Assembly (NCBI RefSeq): GCF_011290685.1
Contig: NZ_JAANYN010000014.1
Coordinates: forward strand, 40,572 to 104,571
Source of the DNA: Cyclobacterium plantarum
Lineage (GTDB): Bacteria > Bacteroidota > Bacteroidia > Cytophagales > Cyclobacteriaceae
Direction: 5' to 3'
DNA: 64,000 nt
Positions within the stretch are counted from its first letter, which is position 1, and each line of letters begins with the position of its first letter. The position numbers and the translations under genes are program-made. Positions 51,257 through 62,235 of this stretch are shown here, in pieces. The notes beneath the pieces are model-generated. The model did not search any database and was not told where the DNA came from. It worked only from the letters and a program-made list of their open reading frames with translations.

Positions 51257-51337
51257 GTCCGGCAAATAGAAAGATTTATCAGATGTTACCTATTTGCCTT
51301 TGTTTTACTGCAAACTCACAATAAAACACCCAAATTT

Positions 51338-54300
51338 ATGGAAAAATTATTACATGCCCTATGTATGATAGGAAAATACTATTTGTATGGATTTCTGATC
51401 CAGATGCTTTTTTTACCACTGATCTATGCGGCACCGTCCAATGCCCAGGGTTCACTGGATATTAAGCAAGTTCATCTGAGTTTAGACCTTGAAGATGTTT
51501 CTTTGGAAGAGACTTTTTCTGAGATAATGAGGTTAACGGAGTTTTCTTTTATTTACGACGATCGTTTGCTTGAAGGCGCAGATCAGGTGAGCATTCAAAT
51601 TAAGGATCAGACATTGGAAACTGTTTTGTTATCCCTTTCTTCTTCCCACCAATTGGCCTTTAAACAGGTGGATGATAAAATCAGCGTAAAATTTTCGAAA
51701 TCAAAAGACAGGTCCAGAGCTGTGCTCGTTGAAGTAACGGTTACTGGTACGGTTGTGGATGCCAATGGTGACCCCATACCAGGGGTGACGGTATTTGTTC
51801 CCGGGACCAACTCAGGAACAGCCACCGATATGGATGGAAAATATTCAATAGTCGTTCCCGAGGGCTCCTCCCTTGTCTTTTCCTTTATTGGATTTGAGAG
51901 TCAGACGGTAGAAGTGGGAAATCAAACCACTATTAATATTACCATGGAACAGAGTGCACAGGCACTCGATGAAGTTATTGTTCTCGGTTATGGTACCCAA
52001 AAGAAATCCGAACTTACCAATGCAGTGGTTCAAACCTCCGGTGAGGAGGTTAAAAAATCATCAGCGGTATCCCTCTCCAACGCCCTATCGGGAAGATTGG
52101 CAGGCTTATATGTCAACCAGCGAAGTGCCGTTCCGGGTTTCGATGATGCGCAAATCCTGGTAAGGGGATTCAATACCACCAGAAATAATTCCGCATTAAT
52201 TGTAATCGATGGTGTAGCTAACGCAGATCCTGATGGGCTCAACCGTTTGGACCCGAATGATATAGAATCCATTTCTGTGCTGAAAGATGCCTCAGCGGCA
52301 ATTTATGGAGCCCAATCCGCTGGTGGGGTAATTTTGGTTACTACAAAACGAGGAAAGACAGGGAAACCATCTTTTAATTTTTCCACTTCCCATTTGTTCC
52401 AGTCGCCTACCATGAAGGTTAAGTCGGCAGGAGTTTTTGACTATATGGATGTTTTGAATCGGAATAGGGTACTGGAAGGTGGAGGAGCAGTATTCCCGGA
52501 CGATTTGGTGGAGTCTTTCAGAAATGGAAGCCGCCGTGCGGAAGATTGGTGGGATGCCCTGGTAGACCCTCCCGCAATCATTTCCAGGCAATCATTAACC
52601 ATGCGGGGTGGATCTGACAGGATTAGGTATTTTACTTCTGTAGGAATGGTTAATCAGGGAGGTATTCTCCGCGCCGATGATATTACCAAGCTCAAACAAT
52701 ACAATGTGCGTGCAAACCTGGACGTAACCGTTACGGATGATTTAGAAGTTGGAATTGATTTGTCGATCCGACAAAAATTCACTCAATCTCCTCAAGGCGG
52801 CTCAGGTGCTATTGGGGCTTTTGCTTCCACCAGTCCCTTGCAGGAGGCTTATATTGGAGGGGATTACAGATATCCTGGAGAAGGTTGGTCTCATTTAAAT
52901 CCTGCCGCCCGGCTTTTAAGTCCTGGATACAGAAGAAATACAGGAGATGTAGCCAATGGTACCTTCAGGTATAATTACAAGATTCCATTTGTGGAAGGCC
53001 TGTCGGTGGACGGTTTTGCCTCTATTGTGAAGACTTTCAATTACAATAAATCCTTTGACTACGTATGGGATTATTACGAGAGAAACTCCGAAGGAGTTAT
53101 TGTAAAAAGAACCTCGCGTACTGTTGAAGATATCGGGTTAAGGGAGGATTTTAACCAAAGTACAATGATAACCCTGAATTCAAAAATTGCTTATGATAGG
53201 GTTATCAAAACCAATCACAGGGTAAGTGGATTCATCGCTTATGAGCAAATGACCTATGATGATAATTTCTTTTGGGCGCAAAGGTTAGGATTTGATTCCC
53301 CCCAAATTGACCAGCTTTTCGCAGGTAGCGAAAACAGGAGTCAATGGAACAATAGCGGAGGTGCCAGCGAAAATGCCCGGCAAAACTACTTTGGACGCTT
53401 AAATTATGAGTTCAGCAACAAGTACTTGTTTGGTTTTAACTTCCGGTATGATGGATCCCCCATTTTTCCAAAGGAAACCAGATGGGGCTTTTTCCCGGGC
53501 TTGTCGGCAGGATGGGTAGTAAGTGAAGAAGCATTTATGTCGGACAACCTTTTTAGTAATTTAAAACTAAGAGCATCCTGGGGTAAATTGGGAAATGACA
53601 GGGTAGACCCTTTTCAGTACATTGGCCGGTTTGGATACGGACCTGGTTGGGTAGTAAATGGTGCCGATGTACGGGGAATAGCGGCCCTGACAACTCCAAA
53701 CCCCAATATTACCTGGGAAGTTTCCGAATCGACGGATATTGGATTGGAGTTAGGTTTTTTGCAGGATAGATTGACTTTCGAAACGGATGTCTACCGAACA
53801 TACACGACCAATATCCTGGGCAGAAGGCAGGCCTCTATTCCAGGCTATACCGGCCTGATTTTACCCGATGAAAACATCGGCGAGATGAAAAGTCATGGAA
53901 TAGAATTCCAATTGGGTTTTAGGGAACATTTTGGGCAGGTCAATTACAGGGTAAGTGCCAATTATTCCTATAACGACAATGAAATCATATTCTTTGACGA
54001 AGTACCTCAGGCTGAGCCCTATCAGAATCTGGAAGGAATGCCTATAGGTTCAGAACTGGTATACAACGCCATAGGCATTTACCGTACACAGGATGACCTG
54101 GATTCCTATGTCAGTTATCCCAATGCTACATTAGGGAGTTTGATATTCAATGATTTGAATAACGATGGTGTCATTGACGGCAATGACCGATACCGCTACA
54201 ACATCAACGCATTTCCCAGGTCTCAATTTGGCATGACCATAGGGCTTGATTATAAAAACTTCGACCTGACAATGTTGCTTCAGGGGCAAGACGGGGGTAA

Positions 54301-54688
54301 GTTCAGGCTTGACAATGGCTTTGATACGGGAGCCAATGGAAATGGATTGGCTTATGTGGCCAACAATACTTATGATTTGGAGAATACGGATGCAATCCTT
54401 CCTAGAATACGGCCGGTGGGTTTTGCCGCACAAAACAATGATTTCTGGTATCACAATGCCAGGTGGGTCCGCTTTAAATCTGCTGAGTTGGGTTACAATT
54501 TACCAGGACCACTTATGGACAGAATCGGTATTTCTGGTTTACGGGTGTATTTATCAGGGGAAAATCTATTCATGATTTACAATAATCTGGCGGAATTTGG
54601 TGCAGGTGATCCTGAGTTTCTCAGTGGTAAAGGGGGTACATACCCCAATATGAGAACTCTGGGTTTTGGTCTTAATCTTTCTTTCTAA
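51338..54688 (+). CDS. SusC/RagA-family TonB-dependent receptor with STN signalling domain
   Basis: This 1116-residue outer-membrane receptor imports a ligand through a 22-strand barrel using TonB energy. After the signal (hydrophobic core ending near AAPSNAQG), it has an STN domain (about 45-105), a carboxypeptidase-like beta domain (TVTGTVVDANGDPIPGVTV, about 130-210), a TonB-box/plug region starting VIVLGYGTQKKSELT and including GRLAGLYV and VLKDASAAIYGAQSAGGVILVTTKRG, then the barrel to the end (FGLNLSF). The STN domain means it can signal to FecR. Its stop shares one base with the susD start. The ligand is not a recognisable glycan from sequence. Confidence 0.96.
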   Translation: MEKLLHALCMIGKYYLYGFLIQMLFLPLIYAAPSNAQGSLDIKQVHLSLDLEDVSLEETFSEIMRLTEFSFIYDDRLLEGADQVSIQIKDQTLETVLLSLSSSHQLAFKQVDDKISVKFSKSKDRSRAVLVEVTVTGTVVDANGDPIPGVTVFVPGTNSGTATDMDGKYSIVVPEGSSLVFSFIGFESQTVEVGNQTTINITMEQSAQALDEVIVLGYGTQKKSELTNAVVQTSGEEVKKSSAVSLSNALSGRLAGLYVNQRSAVPGFDDAQILVRGFNTTRNNSALIVIDGVANADPDGLNRLDPNDIESISVLKDASAAIYGAQSAGGVILVTTKRGKTGKPSFNFSTSHLFQSPTMKVKSAGVFDYMDVLNRNRVLEGGGAVFPDDLVESFRNGSRRAEDWWDALVDPPAIISRQSLTMRGGSDRIRYFTSVGMVNQGGILRADDITKLKQYNVRANLDVTVTDDLEVGIDLSIRQKFTQSPQGGSGAIGAFASTSPLQEAYIGGDYRYPGEGWSHLNPAARLLSPGYRRNTGDVANGTFRYNYKIPFVEGLSVDGFASIVKTFNYNKSFDYVWDYYERNSEGVIVKRTSRTVEDIGLREDFNQSTMITLNSKIAYDRVIKTNHRVSGFIAYEQMTYDDNFFWAQRLGFDSPQIDQLFAGSENRSQWNNSGGASENARQNYFGRLNYEFSNKYLFGFNFRYDGSPIFPKETRWGFFPGLSAGWVVSEEAFMSDNLFSNLKLRASWGKLGNDRVDPFQYIGRFGYGPGWVVNGADVRGIAALTTPNPNITWEVSESTDIGLELGFLQDRLTFETDVYRTYTTNILGRRQASIPGYTGLILPDENIGEMKSHGIEFQLGFREHFGQVNYRVSANYSYNDNEIIFFDEVPQAEPYQNLEGMPIGSELVYNAIGIYRTQDDLDSYVSYPNATLGSLIFNDLNNDGVIDGNDRYRYNINAFPRSQFGMTIGLDYKNFDLTMLLQGQDGGKFRLDNGFDTGANGNGLAYVANNTYDLENTDAILPRIRPVGFAAQNNDFWYHNARWVRFKSAELGYNLPGPLMDRIGISGLRVYLSGENLFMIYNNLAEFGAGDPEFLSGKGGTYPNMRTLGFGLNLSF

Positions 54689-56547
54689 TGAAAAACGTTA
54701 TGAAAATCAGCATTAAAACAAGCAGCCTGATGAAAAAATTTTATGTCATACTGCTAACTGGATTTGTTTTCTCCGCCTGCAACGAAGACCTTCTTGAGGT
54801 AACTCCCCTGGATGCCATCTCTGAAGAAAATGTATTTACTGATCCCACTTTTCTACAGAATTATGTATATAATATGTACAACGGGATTAAACCTCATTGG
54901 AGGCCAGGTAGCGGTGGCTATATAGGTATGACCGATATAGCAGTTTCTGCTCCGGATACGCACGACAGGGCTGCTGGAATACGCCAATATTTGGAGGGAA
55001 ATATCACCCCTGACAATGTCACCCAATTGACCAATATTTGGGCGGAGCAATATGATTTTATTCGTAGAGCCAATATTTTCTTTGAAAAAACCGAAGGATC
55101 AAGTATTGATGCAGAACTACTTGACGGAATGAAGGGAGAAGTACACTTCCTACGGGCCTGGATGTATTTTGAGCTGATCAGAACCTTTGGCGGGGTGCCA
55201 TTAATTACAGAAAGCTTTAGTCTGAGTGATGAGTCTTTTGATGTTTCCAGAAATACTTACGAGGAGTGTGCCCAGTTTGTATTGGATGAAGCTGATTTGG
55301 CCATTACCCTGTTAGATGGTGTAGCCCCGGCCGCCGGTAAAATAAGCAAAGAAGCCGCTATGGGATTAAAGGCCCGAATGTTGTTGTATATGGCAAGCCC
55401 GCTTAATAACCCGACCAACGACATGAGTAAATGGCAGGCAGCAGCTGCAGCGACAAAGGCCGTGATCGATGCGGGTTTTACCCTACACGAAAATCACGAG
55501 GAGTTGTTTCTTCAGCCTCTTGAAACGAATGAAACTGTTTTTGGCAGAACGTATACAGCCGGATCCAGAATCCCGGATTGGGGTTATAATTATGACTATT
55601 GGCCAAGTGGCTTTGATGCCCGGCAGCGACTTATGCCAACCCAGCATTTTATCAATATGTTTCAAATGGAAAATGGGGAATACCCTTATTTGGCTGATGG
55701 AGTGACAGTCAACCCCAATTCCGGTTATAACGAACAAAATCCAAATGTAGACAGGGATCCCAGGTACTACAGTTATATTTTATATCCAGGTGCAGGGCCG
55801 GTAAATATTATCGATGGGTCAAAAAGTACGCAAAGACTATACGAATATTGGGAGGATGCAAATCCTAATCCGGACAACCAACCCCCCTATGAAAATCCGA
55901 ACAAAATTGATCCCATAAATAACCAGACGCTTTTTGATTTTGGGAGGGATTCAAAAACCTATTGGGTAAAAGGACTAACTCCCTTTCACTGGAGGGTTCA
56001 GACCGGCTATACGTTTAGAAAGCTCTTGGATTTTCAGGGCCCAAGGGCAAGTTTTGATTTTGACTACAGCCAAACGACGATTTTCATGCGATTGGCAGAA
56101 TTTTACCTCAATTATGCCGAAATTCAGATGGCTTTGGGTAATGAAGATTTGGCCAGAGAATACATAAATAGGGTAAGGAAAAGACCCTCTGTCAATATGC
56201 CCGAAATTACCAGTTCTGGTGAGAATCTGATAAGGGATTATCGCAATGAACGTGCCGTTGAATTACATCTGGAGGACATGCGATTTTGGGATTTGTTGCG
56301 TTGGAAAGCTGCACCCGGAAATATCGACATCAATCCAATAAGAGGGCTAACCAGTGTAACAATGGATTGGTCCACAGCGGAAGAAGGTGATTTAATGGGT
56401 ACCTTAAACTATACCTATGGCGAAGTACCCGAGGTGGATCCCCGCTTTCCCTGGCCCGGAGATTTCTATTATAGGTTTCCAATTCCCAGAGAAGAAATTC
56501 AACGCAGCAATAATAATATTGAGCAAAACCCCGGATATGAAGATTGA
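54688..56547 (+). CDS. SusD/RagB-family outer-membrane lipoprotein
   Basis: SusD forms the lid on the SusC barrel and captures the ligand. The 619-residue protein has a lipobox ending FSAC (C31 from the first ATG; M15 at 54730 is an alternative start), then TPR-like helices (YNMYNGIKPHWRPG, VHFLRAWMYFELIRTFGGVPLIT, AAMGLKARMLLYMASPLNN) and the C-terminal part with FMRLAEFYLNYAEIQMALG, YINRVRKR, RNERAVELHLEDMRFWDLLRW and the final FPIPREEIQRSNNNIEQNPGY. It overlaps the SusC gene by one base, as is usual. A long hairpin follows before the next gene. Confidence 0.96.
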   Translation: MKNVMKISIKTSSLMKKFYVILLTGFVFSACNEDLLEVTPLDAISEENVFTDPTFLQNYVYNMYNGIKPHWRPGSGGYIGMTDIAVSAPDTHDRAAGIRQYLEGNITPDNVTQLTNIWAEQYDFIRRANIFFEKTEGSSIDAELLDGMKGEVHFLRAWMYFELIRTFGGVPLITESFSLSDESFDVSRNTYEECAQFVLDEADLAITLLDGVAPAAGKISKEAAMGLKARMLLYMASPLNNPTNDMSKWQAAAAATKAVIDAGFTLHENHEELFLQPLETNETVFGRTYTAGSRIPDWGYNYDYWPSGFDARQRLMPTQHFINMFQMENGEYPYLADGVTVNPNSGYNEQNPNVDRDPRYYSYILYPGAGPVNIIDGSKSTQRLYEYWEDANPNPDNQPPYENPNKIDPINNQTLFDFGRDSKTYWVKGLTPFHWRVQTGYTFRKLLDFQGPRASFDFDYSQTTIFMRLAEFYLNYAEIQMALGNEDLAREYINRVRKRPSVNMPEITSSGENLIRDYRNERAVELHLEDMRFWDLLRWKAAPGNIDINPIRGLTSVTMDWSTAEEGDLMGTLNYTYGEVPEVDPRFPWPGDFYYRFPIPREEIQRSNNNIEQNPGYED

Positions 56548-56575
56548 TAAGTTGGTATAGTTGTTAATAGAATTT

Positions 56576-56619
56576 TTCCACAGAGACGAAAGCACAATTG
56601 CGCTTTCGTCTCTGTGGAA
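56576..56619 (+). terminator. Long hairpin after susD
   Basis: An 18-base perfect stem, TTCCACAGAGACGAAAGC (56576-56593) with GCTTTCGTCTCTGTGGAA (56602-56619), with an eight-base loop and TTTTG after it. It may reduce, but perhaps not end, transcription into the large downstream genes. Confidence 0.65.
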
Positions 56620-56653
56620 TTTTGCCTTAGCAGTTGCGTAAGTTCGTAATTAA

Positions 56654-59600
56654 ATGATCCTGTCTCAGATGAATAACTTATTGTGTTTTAGTTTAGTTTT
56701 TAATAAAATTTCAAGCATATGGCGTAGGCCACTCTTTATTGCTTTGTTCTTTTTTTTGCTGGGTTGTGAAATACCTGGCGATGAAAACCTCCTGTTCGAC
56801 GAACTTTCCATTCCTGCCACCGGGATAGACTTTTCGAATAATCTGACGGAAAATGATTCCATTAACTATTTTAACTACATGTATATTTATATGGGAGGAG
56901 GAGTGGCTGTAGGGGACTTTAACAATGATGGCCTGCAAGATCTTTATTTTACAGGAAATATGGTCCCAAACAAACTTTACCTCAACAGAGGAAATATGAA
57001 ATTTGAGGACGTTACCGAACTGGCTGGTGTTGCAGGTGATGACAGGTGGATGACGGGGGTCACTGTTGGTGACGCAAATCAGGATGGCTGGATGGATATT
57101 TATGTCAGTGTTTCAGGTAAATGGACAACAACAAAAAATTTATTGTTTATTAACAATGCCCAGGAAGGTGACATCCCCACCTTCACCGAAATGGGAGAAG
57201 CTTACGGATTGGCGGACGCTGGAAATAGCACTCAGGCTGTCTTTTTTGATTATAACGGAGATGGTCTTCAGGACCTGTATGTAATAAATTATCCGATTGT
57301 GCCTTCACGCACAAGTATGATGGAGTACCTTACCTACCGTAATGCTGCTCCCTATCACCGCAGCGACCGGCTGTACAGAAATGAAGGGAATGGAAACTTT
57401 ACTGAACGGACCCGCGAAGCAGGACTTGATAAATACGGATTGTCCTTGGGTGTATCAGTTGGAGATTTTAATCAGGATGGTTGGCAAGACCTGTATGTGT
57501 CCAATGATTTTAGTACCCCCGATTTCTTTTACATCAATAATCAGGACGGGACCTTTACAGATTTAAATCTGGAACTAACCAATCATACCTCCTATTTTGG
57601 AATGGGAACAGATGTGGCTGATTTCAATAATGACGGTTATTTGGATATTTACCAGGTGGATATGATGCCCAAAAGTTACCGAAGGGCTAAGGAAAACATG
57701 GATAGCATGGATCCAGACCGTTTTTATTCCATGGTAAAGAATGATATGCACCACCAATATTCTATTAATACACTCCAACTGCATATGGGTAATGACAGCA
57801 ATGGTTTGCCGCGTTTTGGAGATATCGGGAAAATGGCTGGGGTATCCTCCACAGATTGGAGTTGGGCCTCTCTATTTGCTGATTTTGATAACGATGGTTA
57901 TAAGGATATTTACGTAACAAACGGTGTAAGAAGAGATATTAACAATAGTGATTATTTCAGAAGTGATGAGGTGCAAAATTTCGAAGAAGGAAATTCACTT
58001 GATCTGACCAAAAAGATTCCATCTGAAAAAATCAAGAATTTTGCCTTTCAAAACAAAGGAGATTTAACCTTTACCGATGTATCAGAACGCTGGGGCATAA
58101 ATTTTAACGGCTTCTCCAATGGAGTGGCATACGCAGATCTGGATAACGATGGGGATTTGGATTTGGTAATCAATAACCTGGATGATCGGGCAAGCATTTA
58201 TGAAAATAATGCCAGTGAAAAGGATAATGCTAATTTTTTACAAATTGAGTTAAAGGGGAATGCCGCAAACACTTTGGGTCTTGGAGCCAAAATTTGGTTG
58301 GAAACGGATGCAGGAACCCAGTACCAGGAACTGACGCTTACCAGGGGTTTTCAATCTTCTGTAGACCCAATCATTCATTTTGGAATTGGAAAGGCAGTTT
58401 CAATCAAGAAGATCAGGGTTCTATGGCCCGATGGCCGTCAAAGTCTGCTGGAAAATATTCCCGCAAACCAAAGAATCACCCTAAATGATTCCGATGCTGA
58501 GGAAGCTATGCCTGCTAAGTCGGTTTCTCAGCCTGGTTTTTTCAGCGACATTACTACCCTTACCTCCTTAGATCACCAGCATACAGAAAACACCTTTGAT
58601 GATTTTCAATATCAGGTACTGTTGCCACACAAAATTTCGGAGTACGGGCCCGGACTTGCAGTTGGGGACATCAATAATGACGGGTTGGATGATTTTTATA
58701 TCGGAGGGGCCTCTGGTCAAAGTGGAAAAATGTTTGTACAAAATCAGGACGGAACCTTTACTGAAATTCTTAATGAACTATTGGAAAAAGATAAGTTCCA
58801 GGAGGATGTAGGGGCCTTGTTTTTTGATGCAAACGGAGATGGCCTGTCTGATCTTTATGTGGTATGCGGTGGCAACGAACTTCGTAAAGGAGATGCCTAT
58901 TATCAGGATAAGTTTTATATAAATAGGGGAGATGGCTTATTTGAAAAATCAGAAAAGGCTCTGCCTATCATGAGAGAAAGCGGATCGGTAGTAGTTGCCT
59001 CGGACATAGATCAGGATGGAGACCTGGACCTTTTCGTAGGAGGGAGGGTAACACCTAGAAATTATCCCCATGCCCCAAAAAGTCAAATTTTAAGAAACAA
59101 TAGTAGTGAGGGGGAAATAAAATTTGATGATGTCACAGAAGATGTTGCCCCTGATTTACTGGATTTGGGAATGGTGACTCAGGCAAAATGGGTAGACGTG
59201 GATGGAAATAAATTGGATGATTTAATGCTGATCGGTGAATGGATGGGAATAACCTACCTTCAAAATAAAGGAGGTAAATTTATCAATGCTTCAAGTAATG
59301 CAGGATTGGAGGATACCAAAGGTTGGTGGTTTGGACTTATTGGACAGGACTTTGATAATGATGGGGATGTTGATTTTATTGTGGGCAATCTGGGAAAAAA
59401 CTACAAATACCAGGCAAGCCAGACATCTCCTTTCAGCCTTTATGTCTATGATTATGATAATGACAGTAAGGATGATCTTGTCTTAAGTTATTTAGACAAA
59501 GGAGTGAGAGTTCCTGTCAGGGGGAGGGAATGTTCCTCCCAGCAGATTCCAGCCATAAAAGCAAAATTTAAGGATTACAAATCCTATGCCTCTGCCAGTT

Positions 59601-60073
59601 TAGAGCAAATTTATACTACTGAATATTTGGAGAAATCCACACATTATGAGGTGAAAAGTTTTGCCCATCAATACCTGGAAAACCAGGGAGACGGTACATT
59701 CAGGATTTCCCCATTGGATACTTTCTCCCAAATATCCTCCATCAATACACTTGTGCCCCTGGATATCAATCAAGACGGCCACCAGGATATTATCTATGCT
59801 GGTAACTTGTACGGATCTGAAGTGGAGACGCCACGAAATGATTCCAGTTACGGGGGACTCCTATTGGGTAATGGAAATGGGGGATTTGAAAGCCAAATGC
59901 CTTATCAAAGCGGATTGATGATACGGGGAGAAGTGAAATCAGCAAAAAAAATGAATTTGGCAGGAGGGGATGAGGGGATTTTATTTGCCAAAAACAATGA
60001 CTTTCTTCAGCTCATTCGAATTGAAAAAAATGAAAACCTAAATTTAACCGCGATTTCTCCGGTTAATCCTTAA
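56654..60073 (+). CDS. Large FG-GAP/ASPIC-UnbV (CRTAC1-type) lipoprotein
   Basis: The 1139-residue protein starts with a lipoprotein signal (lipobox LLGC, C38). It contains two beta-propeller-like sets of FG-GAP/VCBS repeats with at least twelve calcium-binding-type motifs such as [36 protein letters not shown] and DIDQDGDLD (seven before and five after about residue 540). Between them is an ASPIC/UnbV domain (about 541-615: [27 protein letters not shown]). Homologues occur next to SusCD pairs in many Bacteroidota and may bind surface polymers or cofactors. It is outside the cell or on the outer membrane. It precedes the DUF255 gene by 26 bases. Confidence 0.9.
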   Translation: MILSQMNNLLCFSLVFNKISSIWRRPLFIALFFFLLGCEIPGDENLLFDELSIPATGIDFSNNLTENDSINYFNYMYIYMGGGVAVGDFNNDGLQDLYFTGNMVPNKLYLNRGNMKFEDVTELAGVAGDDRWMTGVTVGDANQDGWMDIYVSVSGKWTTTKNLLFINNAQEGDIPTFTEMGEAYGLADAGNSTQAVFFDYNGDGLQDLYVINYPIVPSRTSMMEYLTYRNAAPYHRSDRLYRNEGNGNFTERTREAGLDKYGLSLGVSVGDFNQDGWQDLYVSNDFSTPDFFYINNQDGTFTDLNLELTNHTSYFGMGTDVADFNNDGYLDIYQVDMMPKSYRRAKENMDSMDPDRFYSMVKNDMHHQYSINTLQLHMGNDSNGLPRFGDIGKMAGVSSTDWSWASLFADFDNDGYKDIYVTNGVRRDINNSDYFRSDEVQNFEEGNSLDLTKKIPSEKIKNFAFQNKGDLTFTDVSERWGINFNGFSNGVAYADLDNDGDLDLVINNLDDRASIYENNASEKDNANFLQIELKGNAANTLGLGAKIWLETDAGTQYQELTLTRGFQSSVDPIIHFGIGKAVSIKKIRVLWPDGRQSLLENIPANQRITLNDSDAEEAMPAKSVSQPGFFSDITTLTSLDHQHTENTFDDFQYQVLLPHKISEYGPGLAVGDINNDGLDDFYIGGASGQSGKMFVQNQDGTFTEILNELLEKDKFQEDVGALFFDANGDGLSDLYVVCGGNELRKGDAYYQDKFYINRGDGLFEKSEKALPIMRESGSVVVASDIDQDGDLDLFVGGRVTPRNYPHAPKSQILRNNSSEGEIKFDDVTEDVAPDLLDLGMVTQAKWVDVDGNKLDDLMLIGEWMGITYLQNKGGKFINASSNAGLEDTKGWWFGLIGQDFDNDGDVDFIVGNLGKNYKYQASQTSPFSLYVYDYDNDSKDDLVLSYLDKGVRVPVRGRECSSQQIPAIKAKFKDYKSYASASLEQIYTTEYLEKSTHYEVKSFAHQYLENQGDGTFRISPLDTFSQISSINTLVPLDINQDGHQDIIYAGNLYGSEVETPRNDSSYGGLLLGNGNGGFESQMPYQSGLMIRGEVKSAKKMNLAGGDEGILFAKNNDFLQLIRIEKNENLNLTAISPVNP

Positions 60074-60099
60074 CCTCTGCTATTGAAATCCGACTTCCC

Positions 60100-62235
60100 G
60101 TGAAAATGCTTATTGCCAAATATATGAAGAAGTCTTCCATAATAAATCATTTGTTTTTTGCCGTTTTTATTGTTTTGGTGGCATGTGGCAGGGGTAAGCA
60201 AGTGGATGTGGTTCGTCCCAATGGCAATGCCCTCATTCATGAAACCAGCCCCTATTTATTGCAACATGCCAGTAATCCGGTTGATTGGGTGCCATGGAGC
60301 AAAGATGCCCTGGCGCAGGCCAAATCAGAAGGAAAGCTAGTATTGGTGAGTATCGGATATGCTTCTTGTCATTGGTGTCATGTGATGGAGTCCGAAACAT
60401 TTGAAGATCAGGAAGTGGCAAACTTGATGAATAAACATTTCATCAATATCAAAGTCGACAGGGAAGAGCGTCCGGATGTAGATAATGTGTACATGACAGC
60501 CCTCCAGTTAATTACGGGGAGCGGAGGCTGGCCGCTTAATGTAATCACCTTGCCCAATGGGAATCCACTGTATGGAGGCACTTATCATACCAGGGAACAG
60601 TGGATGCAGGTTTTGCTTGATGTAAATAAATTTTATACAGAAGATACACAGAAAGCCGAGGAATACGGGGAAATGCTGGCAAAGGGTATTCAGGAAACCA
60701 ACAAGATTGTTCCGGTAACTCATTCCGATGAAACGAGTGCAGCTAGTTTACAAGAAAGTATAAGTAAATGGAAAACAACCTGGGATTTAGAATGGGGTGG
60801 GGATAGGGGAGATGAAAAATTCATGATGCCTACCAACCTTTCTTTTTTATTGAATTATTCTTCAATAAAAAAGGATGAGGAATCCATGGAGCATGTTCAA
60901 AACACGCTAAACAAAATGGCACTTGGAGGAATATATGATCAGGTAGGAGGAGGTTTTTTTAGATACAGTACGGATACATATTGGAAGGTTCCCCATTTTG
61001 AAAAAATGCTATATGACAATGCCCAAATGCTGCGCATTTATTCCACCGCAATGAAGGAATTTGATACCGATCTATACCGGGACATTGTTGTTGGAATCAC
61101 TGATTTTCTGGAACGTGAAATGAAACACCCTTTTGGAGGCTATTATGCTGCATTAGATGCAGATACGGAGGGGACTGAAGGAAAATATTATTTATGGCAA
61201 GAAGCGGAATTGAAAGCGGTTTTGGAGAATGATTTTGATTTATTTGCTGCTTATTATTCCCTCCCATCTCAGCGGATGATGGAGGATAATTCCATTGTGC
61301 TTTTCAAGGATAAGCAGGATAAGGTTTTTGCAAATGACCATGGAATTTCTTATGCTGAATTCCGGGATTTAAAATTAAAGTGGAATTCACTTCTTTTGGG
61401 AATTCGGCAGAAGCGCATTGCTCCCCGAAAAGACGATAAGGTAATCACCTCATGGAATTCCCTGCTCATGATAGGATTTTTGGAGGCCTATAGTGCTTCG
61501 GGGAATGAGGCCTTTTTGAATAAATCACTTGAAATACTTGAATTTCTAAAAAAATATTCTCTCAGGGAAAACCAATTGATTCATTCCTACAAAGAAGGAG
61601 GCAGTCATGTGCCCGGATTTCTGGAGGATTATGCTTTTCTTATTGAGGCATTAATTAAATTGTATACCCTTACCCTGAATCAGGATCATTTGGATCTGGC
61701 AGTGAGCCTAAATTCCCATGTGATCGATACTTTCTCGGATCAGGGTTCAGGTATGTTTAAGTTCAATCAAAAAGAGGAATTGATATCCCCCCTTGTGCTA
61801 ACCCATGATGGTGTCTTGCCTTCTCCCAATGCTTCTATGGCTTTGAATTTGTTTCATTTAGGCCATATTTTAGGTAAAAAAGAGTTTTTGGAGAAGTCGA
61901 AAAATATGGTGGCCTCCATGATGCCAAACATCCTTTCCGACGGTCAGGCATATGGGAAGTGGAATGAATTATTGATGCATATTTCCCTTCCCTACATGGA
62001 GGTAGCCGTGGTTGGTGAAAATTCAAAAACATTGATCCAACAATTGCATGAGAAACACCTGCCCAACACTTTGATTGTAGGGTCGGAAAAGGAAAATGGA
62101 TTGCCCCTGTTCAATAATAGGTTCTATGCGGGCAAAACCATGATTTATGTCTGCAGAAATAATACCTGTAAACTTCCGGTGGCTTTACCGGAAGAAGCTA
62201 TTGATTTAATCCACACATCTTATGAAGAAATGTAA
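60100..62235 (+). CDS. DUF255 (YyaL/SSP411-like) protein with lipoprotein signal
   Basis: The 711-residue protein has the DUF255 thioredoxin-like domain (about 45-200): [20 protein letters not shown], then [20 protein letters not shown] with the CxxC pair C90 and C93, then [15 protein letters not shown] and GSGGWPLNV. An (alpha/alpha)6-barrel N-acylglucosamine-epimerase-like region follows (about 210-700). The unusual point is a lipoprotein-type signal (VLVACG, C29), which would place the domain outside the cytoplasm, where most relatives are not exported. It overlaps the haloperoxidase gene by 14 bases. Function of the family is not established. Confidence 0.88.
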   Translation: MKMLIAKYMKKSSIINHLFFAVFIVLVACGRGKQVDVVRPNGNALIHETSPYLLQHASNPVDWVPWSKDALAQAKSEGKLVLVSIGYASCHWCHVMESETFEDQEVANLMNKHFINIKVDREERPDVDNVYMTALQLITGSGGWPLNVITLPNGNPLYGGTYHTREQWMQVLLDVNKFYTEDTQKAEEYGEMLAKGIQETNKIVPVTHSDETSAASLQESISKWKTTWDLEWGGDRGDEKFMMPTNLSFLLNYSSIKKDEESMEHVQNTLNKMALGGIYDQVGGGFFRYSTDTYWKVPHFEKMLYDNAQMLRIYSTAMKEFDTDLYRDIVVGITDFLEREMKHPFGGYYAALDADTEGTEGKYYLWQEAELKAVLENDFDLFAAYYSLPSQRMMEDNSIVLFKDKQDKVFANDHGISYAEFRDLKLKWNSLLLGIRQKRIAPRKDDKVITSWNSLLMIGFLEAYSASGNEAFLNKSLEILEFLKKYSLRENQLIHSYKEGGSHVPGFLEDYAFLIEALIKLYTLTLNQDHLDLAVSLNSHVIDTFSDQGSGMFKFNQKEELISPLVLTHDGVLPSPNASMALNLFHLGHILGKKEFLEKSKNMVASMMPNILSDGQAYGKWNELLMHISLPYMEVAVVGENSKTLIQQLHEKHLPNTLIVGSEKENGLPLFNNRFYAGKTMIYVCRNNTCKLPVALPEEAIDLIHTSYEEM

